Origin: Stomoxys calcitrans
Lineage: Eukaryota; Arthropoda; Insecta; Diptera; Muscidae
DNA: 64,000 nucleotides
NCBI RefSeq assembly: GCF_963082655.1
Contig: NC_081555.1
Coordinates: 28,877,266 to 28,941,265, forward strand
Direction: 5' to 3'
Shown piece after piece: positions 1 through 21,254 of this stretch; positions within the stretch are counted from its first letter, which is position 1, and each line of letters opens with the position of its first letter. The notes beneath the pieces are model-generated. The model did not search any database, was not told where the DNA came from, and saw only the letters and a program-made list of their open reading frames with translations. A program made the position numbers and the translations under genes.

Positions 1-329
1 TGTTCATTGAACTTTGTGTTTGATGTTTTACAAATGAGATGTAGGCCAGTCTGGTCTTTGTTGTTATGAGAGAAGAAAATTTTATATTTACCAAGGTGTC
101 TTTGTACTCGAGATATATTTTTTATGAAGGGAACTCGATGAAAAGCTTTGGGTTAAATTAGGAGTGCGTTTAATCGCAAAGTATTAGGTTATTGGCTTAC
201 GCACTCCATATAGTTATCATGTGATTGGTTCACTGTTGATTCATCGGTTTGCTTATCTGAGTTTTAGATCTTCTTCATCTGAATCTTTCCACAGTATAAT
301 AAAGTGATACACTAGTAACACACCTATGG
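1..329. other. no recognisable gene
   Basis: AT-rich sequence without a convincing open frame, RNA gene or repeat shared with the rest of the window. It ends where an RT-like frame begins at 330. Confidence 0.5.
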
Positions 330-580
330 AATGACAAGGCAGCAGTTGCTGATGATTTGTCAGCTGAGTATCTATCAGCTTCTATATACAAAATGGCTAG
401 AAGAGCCCATACCCGATGATTACAACTTCAACACCCTATCCCTAGTCAAAATCCGACAAAACAAAGGAAACAAAACTGTATGCCCCAACTACAGACAAAT
501 TAATTTCTCTCCCATTGCGTACACAATATTATTGAGCATCCTTTTGTGTGAGAGATGGACATCTAAAACTCATGCCCTAT
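330..580 (+). pseudogene. RTE-like non-LTR reverse transcriptase fragment
   Basis: The frame opening at 330 reads NDKAAVADDLSAE, and after a frameshift the next frame reads WLEEPIPDDYN, then CPNYR and SPIAYTILLSILLCER. These line up in order with the RT fingers region of the better preserved element at 58336-59740, which has NNKAAGADGLPAE, ADDWNLSVLCPVHKK, CANYRGI and LLPIAYKILSSVLRER. Only about 80 residues remain, there is a frameshift, and no catalytic motif is present. This is a dead fragment of the same retrotransposon family. Placement in the RTE clade is from memory of family sequences, not from a search. Confidence 0.7.
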
Positions 581-699
581 AAGTATGGCTACCTTAGTAA
601 AACAATTTTACAACTACCATATTTTTAACGACTACAAAAGGCCTCATGTGACCATCCACATGTTCAAAGACATATAAAAGGTTATTGGCAGAAATTTGG

Positions 700-1450
700 G
701 TTTAAACCGCGTGCCATGCATTGTCTGTAGTTCAGTTTTCAGTTTGTGGTGGAAGGCACTTCAAATCCATCTAGTGTTTAATACTCAGCTGGATCCAAAC
801 AATGGTCTAATCATTAATTAACGAAAGCACAAAAAACTTAAACTTCAAATCCAACATTTGGGAAAAGACGAAAAATGCAACGTTTGCGCTATACATCTGT
901 TCAAACCGTGTGGGTTGCACTGGCTGTAGTGGTTTGATCTACTGTTTTTGTCAGGCCTACAATGCTGTATGGTGGTGTGATATGGTGGACGGCTCCTAGA
1001 AAATCCTCCTATTGCTAATTTTTCCTATGGGTTATTTGTGTATTACAACCTTATTGATAATATTGCTATACGGCGTTTTGGTCTGGTGGACGGCACTTCA
1101 AAAAACCACCTGCAGTATAATACGCTGCCTGACCCAAACAATGCCTTGGTTATGCATCATAGCCGCTCTGAGGACCACAACAATTCAATTTACAATTTAC
1201 AGAAAGCACAAAATACTTGGGTATTTTGGTTACTGAAAATTAAACTTTAAATCCAACATTTGGGAAAAGACAAAAAGGGCAACGCTTGTCTTAGTCTGGC
1301 TATATATTGTAATCGTCAGGCCTACAATGCTATATGGCGTTGTGGTCCGGGGGACTGCACTTTGAAAATCCTCCTACAGTTTAATACTCAGCCAGGTCCA
1401 AAGGATAGCCTGTTAGGGCATCACAGCCACACTGAGGACGACAGCATATG
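700..1450 (+). repeat. degenerate tandem repeat, about three copies
   Basis: A block containing 'ggcacttcaaa' followed by 'taatac', 'c(c/a)aa(a/g)caatg' and 'caacatttgggaaaagac' recurs near 745-890, 1080-1290 and 1342-1440. Spacing is uneven (about 260-400 bp), with indels and clear divergence. 'caggcctacaatgct' occurs at about 954 and 1318. Short open frames inside it are not conserved between copies, so I do not call a gene. Origin unknown. Confidence 0.6.
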
Positions 1451-1574
1451 ATGCACTGAGTTGAATGCCTTTGCTCATCATGACTAGACAAACTGATGCT
1501 ATCACTGCCATAAGATTAAGGGATCTTTTCCTTTGGCCAAACACATTTCAGGCGCTGCGAACTAAATATTACCT

Positions 1575-1828
1575 TTCGAAAATTTTCAGAGGCCCTTATG
1601 CCCTCCTAATGCTGGCATCATTTGTGAGGTACTGTATCATTTGACATTGCTGCCATGTAGAAACTGCTCTACAAAGAACAGTCGCACTTCGACACGCCGT
1701 TCGGTCTCGGCTATAAAAAGTAGAACCCTTATCATTGAGCATAAAACTTGAATCGGACAGCACTTCAAATGTGAGAAGTTTGCCCATGTTCCGTAATGGA
1801 ATGTTCATGGGCAAATTTGCATTTTGCT
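1575..1828 (+). mobile_element. tRNA-derived SINE (SINE-M), 5' truncated
   Basis: Matches the body and tail of the full SINE at 5115-5426: 'cctcctaatgctggca', 'tttgtgaggtact', 'cacgccgttcgg', 'ctcggctataaaaag', 'cccttatcattgagc', 'ttcatgggcaaatttgca'. The tRNA-like head with A and B boxes is missing, as expected from 5' truncation. A short extra stretch lies between the first and second blocks. Confidence 0.75.
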
Positions 1829-1854
1829 ATTTGAGAAAAATTACTACACTACCG

Positions 1855-2062
1855 GAGGCCCCAGTGGCGCAGCAACGCTAGGACACTGAAACTTGGGTTT
1901 CGAAACCAGGGGAAAACATAAAAAAGCTCTGGTTATATCCTCACTAATGTAGCATATTTGAGATAGAGGTGTATATTAGGAGATGTCGGCTGAAACTAGA
2001 ACCGGACAGCAATTATTGAGATTGTTTTTTAATGCTATGTTCATGGGCAAATTTTCAATTTG
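1855..2062 (+). mobile_element. SINE-M copy with internal deletion
   Basis: Begins with a degenerate tRNA-like head ('ccagtggcgcagcaacgc', then 'gggtttcgaaacc' in the B-box position) and ends with the SINE tail 'gttcatgggcaaatttt'. Most of the middle present in the full copy at 5115-5426 is missing or diverged. It follows the truncated copy at 1575 within 30 bp in the same orientation. Confidence 0.55.
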
Positions 2063-2220
2063 TGTCACTTTACTCGATGTTGTCGATTGCGATTGAAAAC
2101 TTCATTAAAAGATCTTGTCAAACAGGACTCATGGTGGAAAGTATAAAAGTTTCCACCACTCGAATCTAAATGCGTTTTTCGTTGTTTATACCCTCCGCCA
2201 GAGGATGGGGGTATACCAAC

Positions 2221-2367
2221 CAGGAATGGGGAGTCCCGGAGTCGAGGTTTTGAGATCGGAGTCGGAGTTCAGTTCGGAGTTGAGCACGCCTGCCCCGACA
2301 CCGGCTTAATACTGCGACGTAGACACCAAGCCGGGGTCGGAGTCGAGGGTCAGACTCCGCAGCCCTG
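2221..2367. mobile_element. 147-bp hAT-like MITE with 8-bp target duplication
   Basis: The segment is flanked by the perfect 8-bp direct repeat 'ataccaac' at 2213-2220 and 2368-2375. Its ends form an imperfect inverted repeat: 'caggaatggggagtc' at the left and 'gactccgcagccctg' at the right, whose complement starts 'cagggctgcggagtc'. CAGGG-type ends with an 8-bp duplication are typical of hAT elements. It is G-rich with repeated 'gagtcggagt' and has no open frame, so it is non-autonomous. Removing it restores the family A head sequence around the insertion point. Confidence 0.8.
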
Positions 2368-2436
2368 ATACCAACTGTGTCATTCCATGTGTGACTTATC
2401 GAAATATTGGTGTAAAACCCTATAAAGTATTGTATA

Positions 2437-3354
2437 TAAAGGATGATGTTTTAAGAGCTACAAGAAAGTTTTTCAAAACAAACACATCAAATTAAGAAAA
2501 TTCCATGAAATCTTTGTTTGAATCGACGTACGGTTAATATAATTTAATTTTTTAAGATTATTTCATGCAAATGTTGACTGTGACTGCTGCTCAAATAATC
2601 CATACGCATAGTCCAATTTTGGCATACTCTTTCCAATCGGACGGCATCTCACGAATAAATGCTTCAATGTTGTCTTCCAATGAGTCAGATGAAGCGGGCT
2701 TGTTGATATGAGCTTCAACATAGCCCCACAAAAAATGGTCTAAAGGCGTTAAATCGCCAATTGACCGGTCACGGACGTGAATTAAAATGTTCGTCGAACT
2801 CGCCTCTCAATAAGTCCGTTGTTACGAGTACTGTGCTGCATATGGCAACGTCTTGTTGAAACCACATGTCATGTAAGTCAAGCTCTTGCATTTTGGGCAA
2901 ATAAGTTGGATATCATCTCACGGTAGCGCTCACCTTTCTCAAATACGTTACGATTCGCATCATCTTTGAAGAAGTACGGTCCAATGATGCCACCACCCCA
3001 TAAACTGCACCAAACTGTGACTTTTTCAGGATGCATTGCAAGCTCTTGCAATGCTTCTGGCTAATCTTCACTCCAAAATCGACAATTATGCTTATTTACG
3101 TACCCATTGAGCCAAAAATAAGCTTCGTCGCTGAATACAGAAGCGCGCGATGAACCTTCTTAACAGAGCACTCATTTTGATAATAAAAATAATAAAATTC
3201 AATAATTTGCAAGCGTTGTTCGTTTGTAAGACGATTCATGGTTCAATTATAGACCAAACTGAAGATGTTTGACTGTGAAACAAAACACAAAACGTGCGTG
3301 AGCTGTTTAAACCAGTGTTGCCAAAATGATAATAGCAAAAAATCACCCTTTATA
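2437..3354 (-). mobile_element. Tc1/mariner-superfamily element, internally deleted
   Basis: The ends form an imperfect inverted repeat: left 'tataaaggatgatgtttt', right 'aaaaatcaccctttata'. It interrupts family A between 'cctataaagtattgta' and 'ttcttgatcg', consistent with insertion at a TA. At about 0.9 kb it is shorter than a typical intact element because of the internal deletion described for its transposase. Inferred to be immobile. Confidence 0.75.
2544..3239 (-). pseudogene. broken mariner-like transposase
   Basis: Read on the minus strand it begins MNRLTNEQRLQIIEFYYQN and reaches KKVHRALL, then jumps into FSDEAYFWLNGYVNKHNCRF, PEALQEL, MHPEKVTVWCSLWGGG and IGPYFFKDDANRN, and ends HLHEIIL. 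These are motifs of IS630/Tc1/mariner transposases. The first catalytic Asp (FSDE) is visible. Roughly 110 residues between the N-terminal helix-turn-helix region and the catalytic core are deleted, and frameshifts and stops follow the DDANRN stretch. Length is about 700 nt against roughly 1 kb for the family (from memory). Not functional. Confidence 0.8.
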
Positions 3355-4080
3355 TTCTTGATCGTTGTGACATTCTAAGTCGATCTAGCAATGTCTGTCC
3401 GTCTGTCGGTCGAAAGCACTCCAATTTTTGATCGAGTTAAGCTAGCCCCTTGAAATTTAGCAAAAATAGCATATATACCAAATCAGTCCATGTTTAGATA
3501 TAGCTCCCATATAAACCGATATCTCGATTGATTTTAAGCCTCTAGAGGGTGCAATTCTTATTCGATTTGGCTGAAACTTTGCACGACGAACTCTCTTCAG
3601 ACTATTAACTTCTGTATCAAGCATGATACGAATCGGCTCATAAGCTGATAAAGGTCCTATATAAACCCATCTCACGGTTGAACTTCTTCAAATTCTTATT
3701 CGATTTGGCTAAAATGCACGACGAGCCCTCTTCTGACCTGCAAGACGTACATAACCTGATATAGATCCATATGAACCGATCTTCTCATGGTACTATTTCA
3801 GCCTCTAGAGGGCGCAATCGTCACCCGATTTGACAGAAATATTGCAAGACGAGCACTCTTTTGACCAAGTATCTGTGTCAAGTATGATCCGAATCTCTCT
3901 ATATCCTGATAAAGCTCCCATTTAAAATTATCGCACGATTAGAATTCCTGAGACTCTAGAAGAAGCAATTCTGATCCCAATCGACAGAAATTTCAAACAA
4001 TGACTCCTTCTATGACTTCCAATAACTATATAAAGTATGATCCCAATCGGTCTATATTATAATATATTTAGTTCCCACAA

Positions 4081-4920
4081 AGAAAGCTATTCCCTTGTTC
4101 ATAAAGTCTTGAGATTTCAGCTAGTTAGTAAAGTTTTGTAATAAGTATTCCGTAAAATGTAATAAGTTATGATTCAATTGTTTTTTTTTTTAGAATTGTA
4201 AATGACCGTGATTGATATTTTTATTAGTTTAATAGTTTGCCCACTCCTATTGCCAGTCATTATTTATAATTATATTTCTCTATTTCTATACAAGCATTTG
4301 AATAGCTTGTGGGTTTTTTAAATGTCGCATATCGATAGCCTAATATACAGTTTATCGCAAGTCTGGCATCTCAAATATCATAGATATCATAGAAATAGCC
4401 TTTCCAATTGGAAAAATGGCATAGCCACACAGCCAAATGCTATGTGTGTAATTTTTGGGCAAGGCAGAGCCTCGTAATAAGGGTTGAAATCTAGGCAAAG
4501 TTGAAAAACCAGACATTTTCTCGAAAAGGACAAACCGGCTCAACATGAACGAAAAAGTCAATATATTACAAACAAATACAGGACAGACATCAATACATAC
4601 ACATATGTATATATCTTAACTAAGGCATCCCTGCAAACATTTTTGATCGCCAAACAATCTTACGCGATGCTTCTAGAAGAAGGTCACGATCGCGAAAGAG
4701 CTCGACAAGGGTCGTAGACGATTCGCCCGCAAGTGTATTAGGCGAAACTTCCATATGAGCTACCAAAGAGTAGGTCAGAAGTGTGTTGGAAGATCTTAGA
4801 ATCGCGCAAGAATCTTGTGAACGAGTAACAAATTATTGTTTTGGAAAATTAATAAAATACTCTTCTAGAAGAGTTGCGCATTACTCGCCTGGACGAGTAA
4901 CAAATATGTGTTTTGGAATA
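4081..4920. other. non-coding spacer, with a segment shared with the 20 kb block
   Basis: AT-rich DNA up to about 4620 with nothing recognised. From about 4834 the sequence ('actcttctagaagagttgcg', 'attactcgcctggacgagta') is the reverse complement of 19988-20062, so it belongs to a duplicated composite block. The palindromic stretch 'ctcttctagaagag' lies at 4860. Confidence 0.5.
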
Positions 4921-6130
4921 TTTATTAAACCCTCCACCATTGGATGGGGGTATACTACTTTCGTCATTCGTCTGTACTCCTCGAAATACTCGTCTAAGAC
5001 CCCATAATGTATATAAATTCTTGATCGTCATGACATTTTCAGTCGATCTATCCATGTCCGTCCGTCCGGCTGTCTGTCGAAAGCACGCTAACTTTCGAAG
5101 GGATAAAGCTAGCGACCACCGTAGCGCAGAGGTAAGCATGTGCGCCTATGGCGCTGAATGCCTGGGTTCGAATCCTGGCGAGACCATCAGAACCAATTTT
5201 CAGCGTTGGTTTCCCCTCCTAATGCTGGCAAAATTTGTGAGGCACTATGCCATGTAAAACTTCTCTCCAAAGAGGTGTCGCACTGCGGCACGCCGTTCGG
5301 ACTCGGCTATAAAAAGAACGCCCCTTATCATTGAGCTTAAACTTGAATCGGACTGCACTCATTGATATGTGAGGAGTTTGCCCCTGTTCCTTAGTGGAAT
5401 ATTCATGGGCAAAATTTGCAATTTGCAAAGCTAGCGGCTTCAAATTTTGCAAAAATTCTTCTTAGTGTAGGTCGGTTGGGATTGTAAATAGGCTTTATCG
5501 GTCCATGTTTTGTTATAGCCGTCATATAAACCGATATTGGATCTTAACTTCTTGAGTCACTAGAGGGCACAATTCTTATCCGATTTGGCTGAAATGTAGC
5601 ATGAGGTATTTTATTATGACTTCCAACGTGTCGCATGACGTGTTTTGTTGTGACTTTTAATAACTGTGTTAAATATGGTTCAAATCGATCCCTAACCTGA
5701 TATAGCTGCCGTAGAAACCAATCTGGGATCTTGACTTCTTGAGCCTCCAGAGGCTCATTTTAATTATTATCCGATTTGGCTGAAATTTTGTACAACGGCT
5801 ATAAATATTGTCCAAATCGGTCTATAACCCGATACAGCTCCCATATAAAGCGATCTCTCTGTTTTAATTCTTGAGCCCCTTAACGGCGCAATTCTTACCC
5901 AAATTGATTGAAATTTGACACAATGACTTCTACTATGGTCTCCAATATTCAAATCGATTATGGTCCGAATCGGACCATAACTTGATAAGGCTCCAATATT
6001 ATAGCAATTATTTTCTTTTATCCTTTGTTTGCCTAAAAAGAGATATTGGGAAAAGATCTCGACAAATGTGATCTATGCTGGAGGGTATATAAGACTCGGC
6101 CCGACCGAACTTAGCACGCTTTTACTTGTT
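4921..6130 (+). repeat. family A repeat (A2), near full length, SINE inserted
   Basis: Runs from the family A head (ccctccaccattgg, gatgggggtata) to the terminal signature 'cccgaccgaacttagcacgc' followed by 'ttttacttgtt'. A SINE sits at 5115-5426. The inside is built of diverged units carrying 'ccgatttggctgaaat' and 'tgatatagctgcc'. No open frame of note. Family A copies share defined ends but show neither transposase nor obvious terminal inverted repeats, so the class is unknown. Confidence 0.75.
5115..5426 (+). mobile_element. tRNA-derived SINE (SINE-M), full length
   Basis: The best reference copy in the window. The tRNA-like head has an A-box-like 'gtagcgcagaggtaagcatg' (5121-5140) and a perfect pol III B box GGTTCGAATCC (5165-5175). 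A ~230-bp unrelated body follows, ending in 'ttcatgggcaaaatttgca'. The 10-bp direct repeat 'aaagctagcg' flanks it at 5105-5114 and 5427-5436, the expected target-site duplication of LINE-driven insertion. It interrupts family A element A2. It has no protein-coding role and would depend on an autonomous LINE for movement. Confidence 0.85.
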
Positions 6131-6451
6131 AAATATTGCGCGTTATTTGCTTAGAAGATCTAAAAACGCATATCAAGTTTAGTTGTTCATCTGAAACGTT
6201 AGTGCGAAAAACCTCCAAAAAAAAAAAATTATTACTCGTCATATTTGTCATACGAGTATAGGTACCAATCATCATATAAGCCAACTGAGAATTATGTTTG
6301 GTGTTGCACATGTTGTCCACTCAAAACAAAACATCGAATAACATAATTCAATACAAGTCCATCGAATATCATAATGCAATACAAATACACTAGGCTTGAA
6401 AATAAAAGCAAACGCGAAAATTTAACTCAGGTGATTAATAAACAAATCTTC
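6131..6451. other. non-coding spacer
   Basis: AT-rich sequence with no gene-like frame. 'catacgagtat' and related CGAG-containing words resemble the minisatellite that follows. Confidence 0.4.
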
Positions 6452-6800
6452 TGGACGAGTATAACGAAATGGGTTCCGTAATAATCGTTGCTAAAACATC
6501 CGCACATGAAATGGATTGCCTAATGATAACCTAGAAGAGTGTTTCACGAGCCATACGGAAGATTATAACGCGATGGGTTGTAAGAGATGTCACGAAGAGT
6601 TGGTGAAACTTGCGCACATGGAATGAATTGTCTAATGATAACCCAGAAAAGTGTTTCACGGGTCATACGGACGATTATAACGCAACGGGTTGTAAGAGAA
6701 TCCTCGCGAAGAATTGCTAAAATGTTCGCTTACGCAGTGAATTGTCCAATAGTATGGTAGAAGAGAGTTTCACGACTCATACGGAAGAACAATTGCTCAA
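6452..6800 (+). repeat. minisatellite, ~114-bp unit, about three copies
   Basis: 'aatgataacc(t/c)agaa(g/a)agtg' with 'tttcacg(a/g)g(c/t)catacgga' and 'gattataacgc' recurs at about 6520 and 6634, with a more diverged third copy near 6750 ('agagtttcacgactcatacgg'). Unit spacing is 114-117 bp. A diverged start of the array lies at 6452 ('gacgagtataacgaaatggg'). No coding frame is preserved across units. Confidence 0.7.
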
Positions 6801-7569
6801 AAATCTTCCAGAAGATTGTTTTTTTTTATCACTGGGACGAACTCTCTTCCAAAATTATGAAAAATGTTTGTAGGGATGTTATATGACGTGCAATATATGA
6901 AACCACCATGCTCAAATTTTGTTCCCATACAAGTGTTAGTTTTCAGTTTACGTCTTTTGAGCCTAACGCCATTAAATTGCTGTCGCAAGCAACATTTATA
7001 CAGCCAAGCAATGAAAATAGTACTTACAACTGCAAATGGATCATTAAATGCTTAGATACGATTGCATTCAAAACAGGGACAATATACTTTGTAAAGCTAG
7101 TTTAGTTGTTGTTGTAATTATGTTCGTGCCAGTCGAGAATGATAAAATAACTAGGGGGATGGTTTCTTTTTGTCATGCAGTTAGGCCGAAAACAAAAATA
7201 CCATCTGTACTTCGAAAACCATATGGATGGGTTCAATGAACTGTAACTAGGAAACTCGAAAAGGACCTAGAGCCAGTCGAGGGTAAATAGAAAAGTTTGT
7301 TTGCAAAACATTTAATAATAAATATTCCTTGTAGTCCTGTAGCTAAGGGATATAATGGTACATTGTACGAGTGTAAGGAAAAAGTTTGATTTTCCCTTTA
7401 ATTTTTTAAGTATACAAAAATATTTGTTGTAGGAATATGAATAGCTAAGTAAATATCAAATAGACTAGAAAAAATAGTTTAAGCTGGAAATAAAAAAGTA
7501 CTCCCCAGAGGCATGTAAACTTATTCGGACGGTATGGGTCTGTATGTATTAAAGTATCTCGAAGAATAT
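6801..7569. other. non-coding spacer, no repeat or gene recognised
   Basis: AT-rich DNA with several overlapping short open frames of 60-75 codons that show no domain and no codon bias I can see. Nothing supportable. Confidence 0.4.
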
Positions 7570-9619
7570 ATTTATACCCTACACCACTACTGTGGTACAG
7601 GGTATTATAACATAGTGCGCCCATCTTCAAGATATGGGAAAGGGTCTGCCCCCTTTGGTTAGCAAAAAATTTAATATTTCTTTTTTTACCGGAGGGCCAA
7701 ACCAAACGGACATCTAATGAAATTGGAGCTCCTGGCATGAACAAAGCAATTCAGACAGCTTAAAAAGTAATCATTGTGTGACATAGGGACTATATCGCAA
7801 TTCCCGAAGATAAGTGATTAGTTTGTCCTTTTCTGGCTGATGTCATTCTTACGATTCTCGTTTTCTTTACCAAATTCTACCTCGACATCGCTTCCACTAT
7901 TCCAATTTGGCCACGAGGTTCAAATTTTAAGTTGATGGCTGGTTGACCTTTTTTCATTTTCTCAAATGTTATCGTGTGTTGGTACCAGAAACCTGCAATT
8001 CGATTTGCGGCATTTGTATAATAATTCGGTGTTAGTATCCTCCGCCACCGCAATTGATGCGGTGTTATGTTCAGTAATATACCACCGCTTTTAACATCAT
8101 ATTTTTTCATGGCGTTATTATGAATATAAGGGGAGAATGGAAATACAGCATCAACACAACACATAACTGCGGTGTGTAGGAATAAAAATAGACCCATTGG
8201 TAAGTATGCCGATTGACTCAGAAGCACTTTCTGATTCGATTTAGCTATGTCCGTCTGTCTGTCCATATTAATTTGTATACAAACTACAGGTCGCAATTTT
8301 CATCCGATTGTCTTCAAATTTGGTACATTTTTTTCGGCCTAGAGATGACGCCTATTTAAACTGAAAAAACAGGTTCAGATTTGGATATAGCTCCCATATC
8401 AATGTTCGTCCGATTTGCATTAATAGTGCAATAAAATGGTAATTTGCTAACCGATTCTTTTGAAATTTGGTGAATTTTGTAGAAATTGGTTCAGATTTAG
8501 ATATAGTTCTCATAATTTCTTATGGCAGTGGCACAGAGAAGTATACATACCCCATTGAAAAAACACACTTTACAAAACTAATTTTTTGAATGAAAAAGCT
8601 TTTCTGTCAAATATTTATTGGTGTTAAAAGTGTTTACTATGGTTCCTAGCATTATAATTACTTAAAATTTTTAGGGTAAAACCTTACCATAACTATGTTA
8701 CAGTCAGTCTACGTGACTGCTATTTACGAAAAGATATGTAGACATATCTGCGCCACTGTATAGCGCCCCATTTTCACTCCTAGAGCCACTGCAAGTGCAT
8801 TTATGGACCAATCTTCCCAAAATTTTGTGCAATATTTTCTTCAACGACTTCCACAATATCCTATCAAGTTTAGTCGAAATCGGTTTTGATTTAGGTATAG
8901 CTCCCATATATATGATCGTCCGATTTTGTGCAATATTGCAATAAAGTGCTCATTTGTTAACCGATTCTCTCGAAATTTAGTAGGAAGGATTTTATCTCGA
9001 CTCTTGACAATACTGGTGAATTTCATAGAAATCGGTTCAGATTTAGATATAGCTGCCATATATGTATATCGCCCGATTTTCACTTCTAGAGCCAATGTAA
9101 GCGCATTTATTGAACAATCTAGCCAAAAACTCGTACAACGCTTTCCTCGACGACTACCACAATATTTAAAAAAATTTTCCGAAATCGGTTCAGATTTAGA
9201 TATAGCTCCCATATATATTCGTCCGATTTTGAGAAATATTGCAATAAAGTGTTCATTAAGTAATCGATTCTCTCGAAATTTGCCAGTAACGATTTTCTTA
9301 TGACTTTCAATATTACCGGCGAATTTCATAAAAATCGATTCAGATTTAGATTTAGCTGTCACATATATAAATCACCCGATTTTCACTTCTATAACCACTG
9401 CAAGCGCATTTATTGACCAATCTTGCCTAAAATGTGCACAACCCTCGATGCTATGTTCGAACTTTGATACGGGTTGCTTAATAACGCATCTGTAAACATC
9501 CGCCGAGGTCCATCAAAATTGGTTCAGAATTAGATATAGCTCCCACTTTGTATTTATAGGGTAGGTGTAGGGTATTATAAAGTCGGCACCGCCCGACTGT
9601 TGCCTTTCCTTGCTTGTTT
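7570..9619 (+). repeat. family B repeat (B1), ~2 kb, longest copy
   Basis: Begins 'ataccctacaccac' and ends 'ggtattataaagtcggcacc', 'gcccgactgttgcctttcct'. The inside is a diverged array in which 'tcagatttagatatagct', 'ccgattttcactt', 'gccactgcaagcgcattta' and 'ttaaccgattctctcgaaa' recur (for example 8500, 8893, 9035, 9190, 9340). Open frames of up to 173 codons here are by-products of the repetition and occur on both strands. Related copies lie at 19206, 47745 and 56216. Confidence 0.7.
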
Positions 9620-10004
9620 AGGTATGGAACATTGAAAATTTTAAACTTTTTTTTGCAATATGCTTCTCAAGTAAAAGTTTGTAAAAATAGGTTACAAGTG
9701 TGTCTGTTGTTGACTATCGTCATTCCGTTGCTTTTTCTACAAAATCTGGCCGCTTCAATTGGAGCAGTCCACATTGACTCTGCAGTTAGATAAGTTCGTT
9801 TCGCCGGGTGTGTAAATAGGCGATTGGTGTCATGGGGTTCTGTGAAGCATGTAGGGCAGATAATATGTATAATATCGTCTAATTTCGAACGAAACGAGTT
9901 TGGTTTTGTACAAAATTCGGATCTTTATTTGGCCTAGAAACTAATAATCTGGCGGCATCCTAGCCGTCTAAAATCAGACTTAGATTGGATTAAGTTGGTA
10001 ATTC
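9620..10004. other. non-coding spacer
   Basis: No recognisable gene. It borders the RT-tail remnant and may include more of it, too diverged to read. Confidence 0.35.
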
Positions 10005-10190
10005 AGTAATCGAGGTAGTCCATAAATTTTTTCTTGTTATTTTCGGGGGAGTGACATAAAAAGTGATCGAGCATCTCCAACTCCCTCTCGTCATCGCATG
10101 CCCTGCAAAATTTCGTTTTATCCCTACCTCCAGTGCTATGCTTAAGGTCTGACGTTGCAATGACCAGTCAGGACTCTTTTCAGCAGACTT
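10005..10190 (-). pseudogene. jockey/R1-type retrotransposon C-terminal remnant
   Basis: On the minus strand one frame reads LLKRVLTGHC (10190 to about 10160). After a frameshift another reads KTKFCRACDDERELEMLDHF, LCHSPENNKKKFMDYLDY. The LTGHC motif followed by a C-x2-C...H-x4-C knuckle is characteristic of the post-RT tail of jockey- and R1-type non-LTR retrotransposons. Only about 60 residues in two frames are left. Clade assignment beyond non-LTR is uncertain. Confidence 0.6.
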
Positions 10191-10889
10191 TCAGCTAAGT
10201 CATTCGGGCTTTAATAACTCAGGATTTCTTATCTGAAGATCGGTATAAGCGGTGCTATATCAAGATATAGGTCATCTTTGATTAAGGTTGTAGAGTGATT
10301 TCAGACGGACAGGCATGTTCAGATCGTCTATGAATATAATGACGGTCTAGTATGCATACTTTGTAACGTTGAAAATGTACAATTTAATGAATTACAAATG
10401 GAATGGCTGGCAAAATGGCCACCTCTTCGGTGGTGGGTAAAAAACATACAAGGCATTTTTGGTCCGTAGAATATTTGGTAGGTTTTAATTGGGTTCGGTA
10501 GGATTTTTCTTAAATTTATGTAGGAAATAATTTTCCCGAATGGCAACACTGGTCACACCAGACTAGTAGACTTAAATAAATGATATTTTGGAGTAGAATT
10601 CAGGTCTATATTCAAATTTTGGGGTCAAGTATCTGGAGAGCTGGCTCATATCTAAAAAGGGACATAGCCACCGATCGGGACAATATGGAACTCAATACAT
10701 TTTTTTTTTTTTTTGAGTATCATTTTCTGATATTGTCAAGTCGCATAATTTGAAAATTCTAGTGATTTATAAGCCCAAACAAATATCAACAAAGTAAAAA
10801 CAACATTTATGCTTAGTTTTAGTGCATGTTTCTATCTATAAATGACTTTTGCTAATTTTTATTCCATTTTTCTCTCCCTCTTTTTGCAG
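10191..10889. other. upstream or intronic non-coding DNA ending in a 3' splice site
   Basis: No gene. A family E fragment lies near 10560-10710 ('tctatattcaaattttgggg', 'gggacaatatggaactcaat'), related to 43900-44300. The last bases ('ttctctccctctttttgcag', ending 10889) are a strong polypyrimidine tract and acceptor, suggesting this is the tail of an intron whose upstream 5' UTR exon lies outside or unrecognised upstream. Confidence 0.5.

Positions 10890-21254
<10,365 letters not shown>

Larger units (their letters stand above)
2185..4080 (+). repeat. family A repeat (A1), interrupted by two elements
   Basis: Begins with the family A head (tttataccctcc, then gatgggggtata) and continues after two insertions at 'ttcttgatcgttgtgacatt', 'cgatctagcaatgtc', 'gtctgtcggtcgaaagcac'. 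The internal units repeat 'catataaaccgat', 'cgatttggctgaaa' and 'cctctagagg'. The GGCCGAA terminal segment is absent, so the copy is 3' truncated near 4080. A hAT-like MITE (2221-2367) and a mariner-like element (2437-3354) are inserted in it. No coding capacity. Confidence 0.75.

Noticed and set aside
5121..5190. Possible tRNA gene (A and B boxes)
   Set aside because: The head does not fold into a full cloverleaf by eye and runs into the SINE body with target duplications outside, so it is a SINE head, not a functional tRNA.
7877..8296. 139-codon minus-strand frame
   Set aside because: Inside family B; no recognised motif, no start context, and not present in B6.
8841..9362. 173-codon minus-strand frame and overlapping 125-codon plus-strand frame
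   Set aside because: Both lie in the internal repeats of family B; open frames on both strands arise because the unit lacks stops by chance. No domain, and not kept in other copies.
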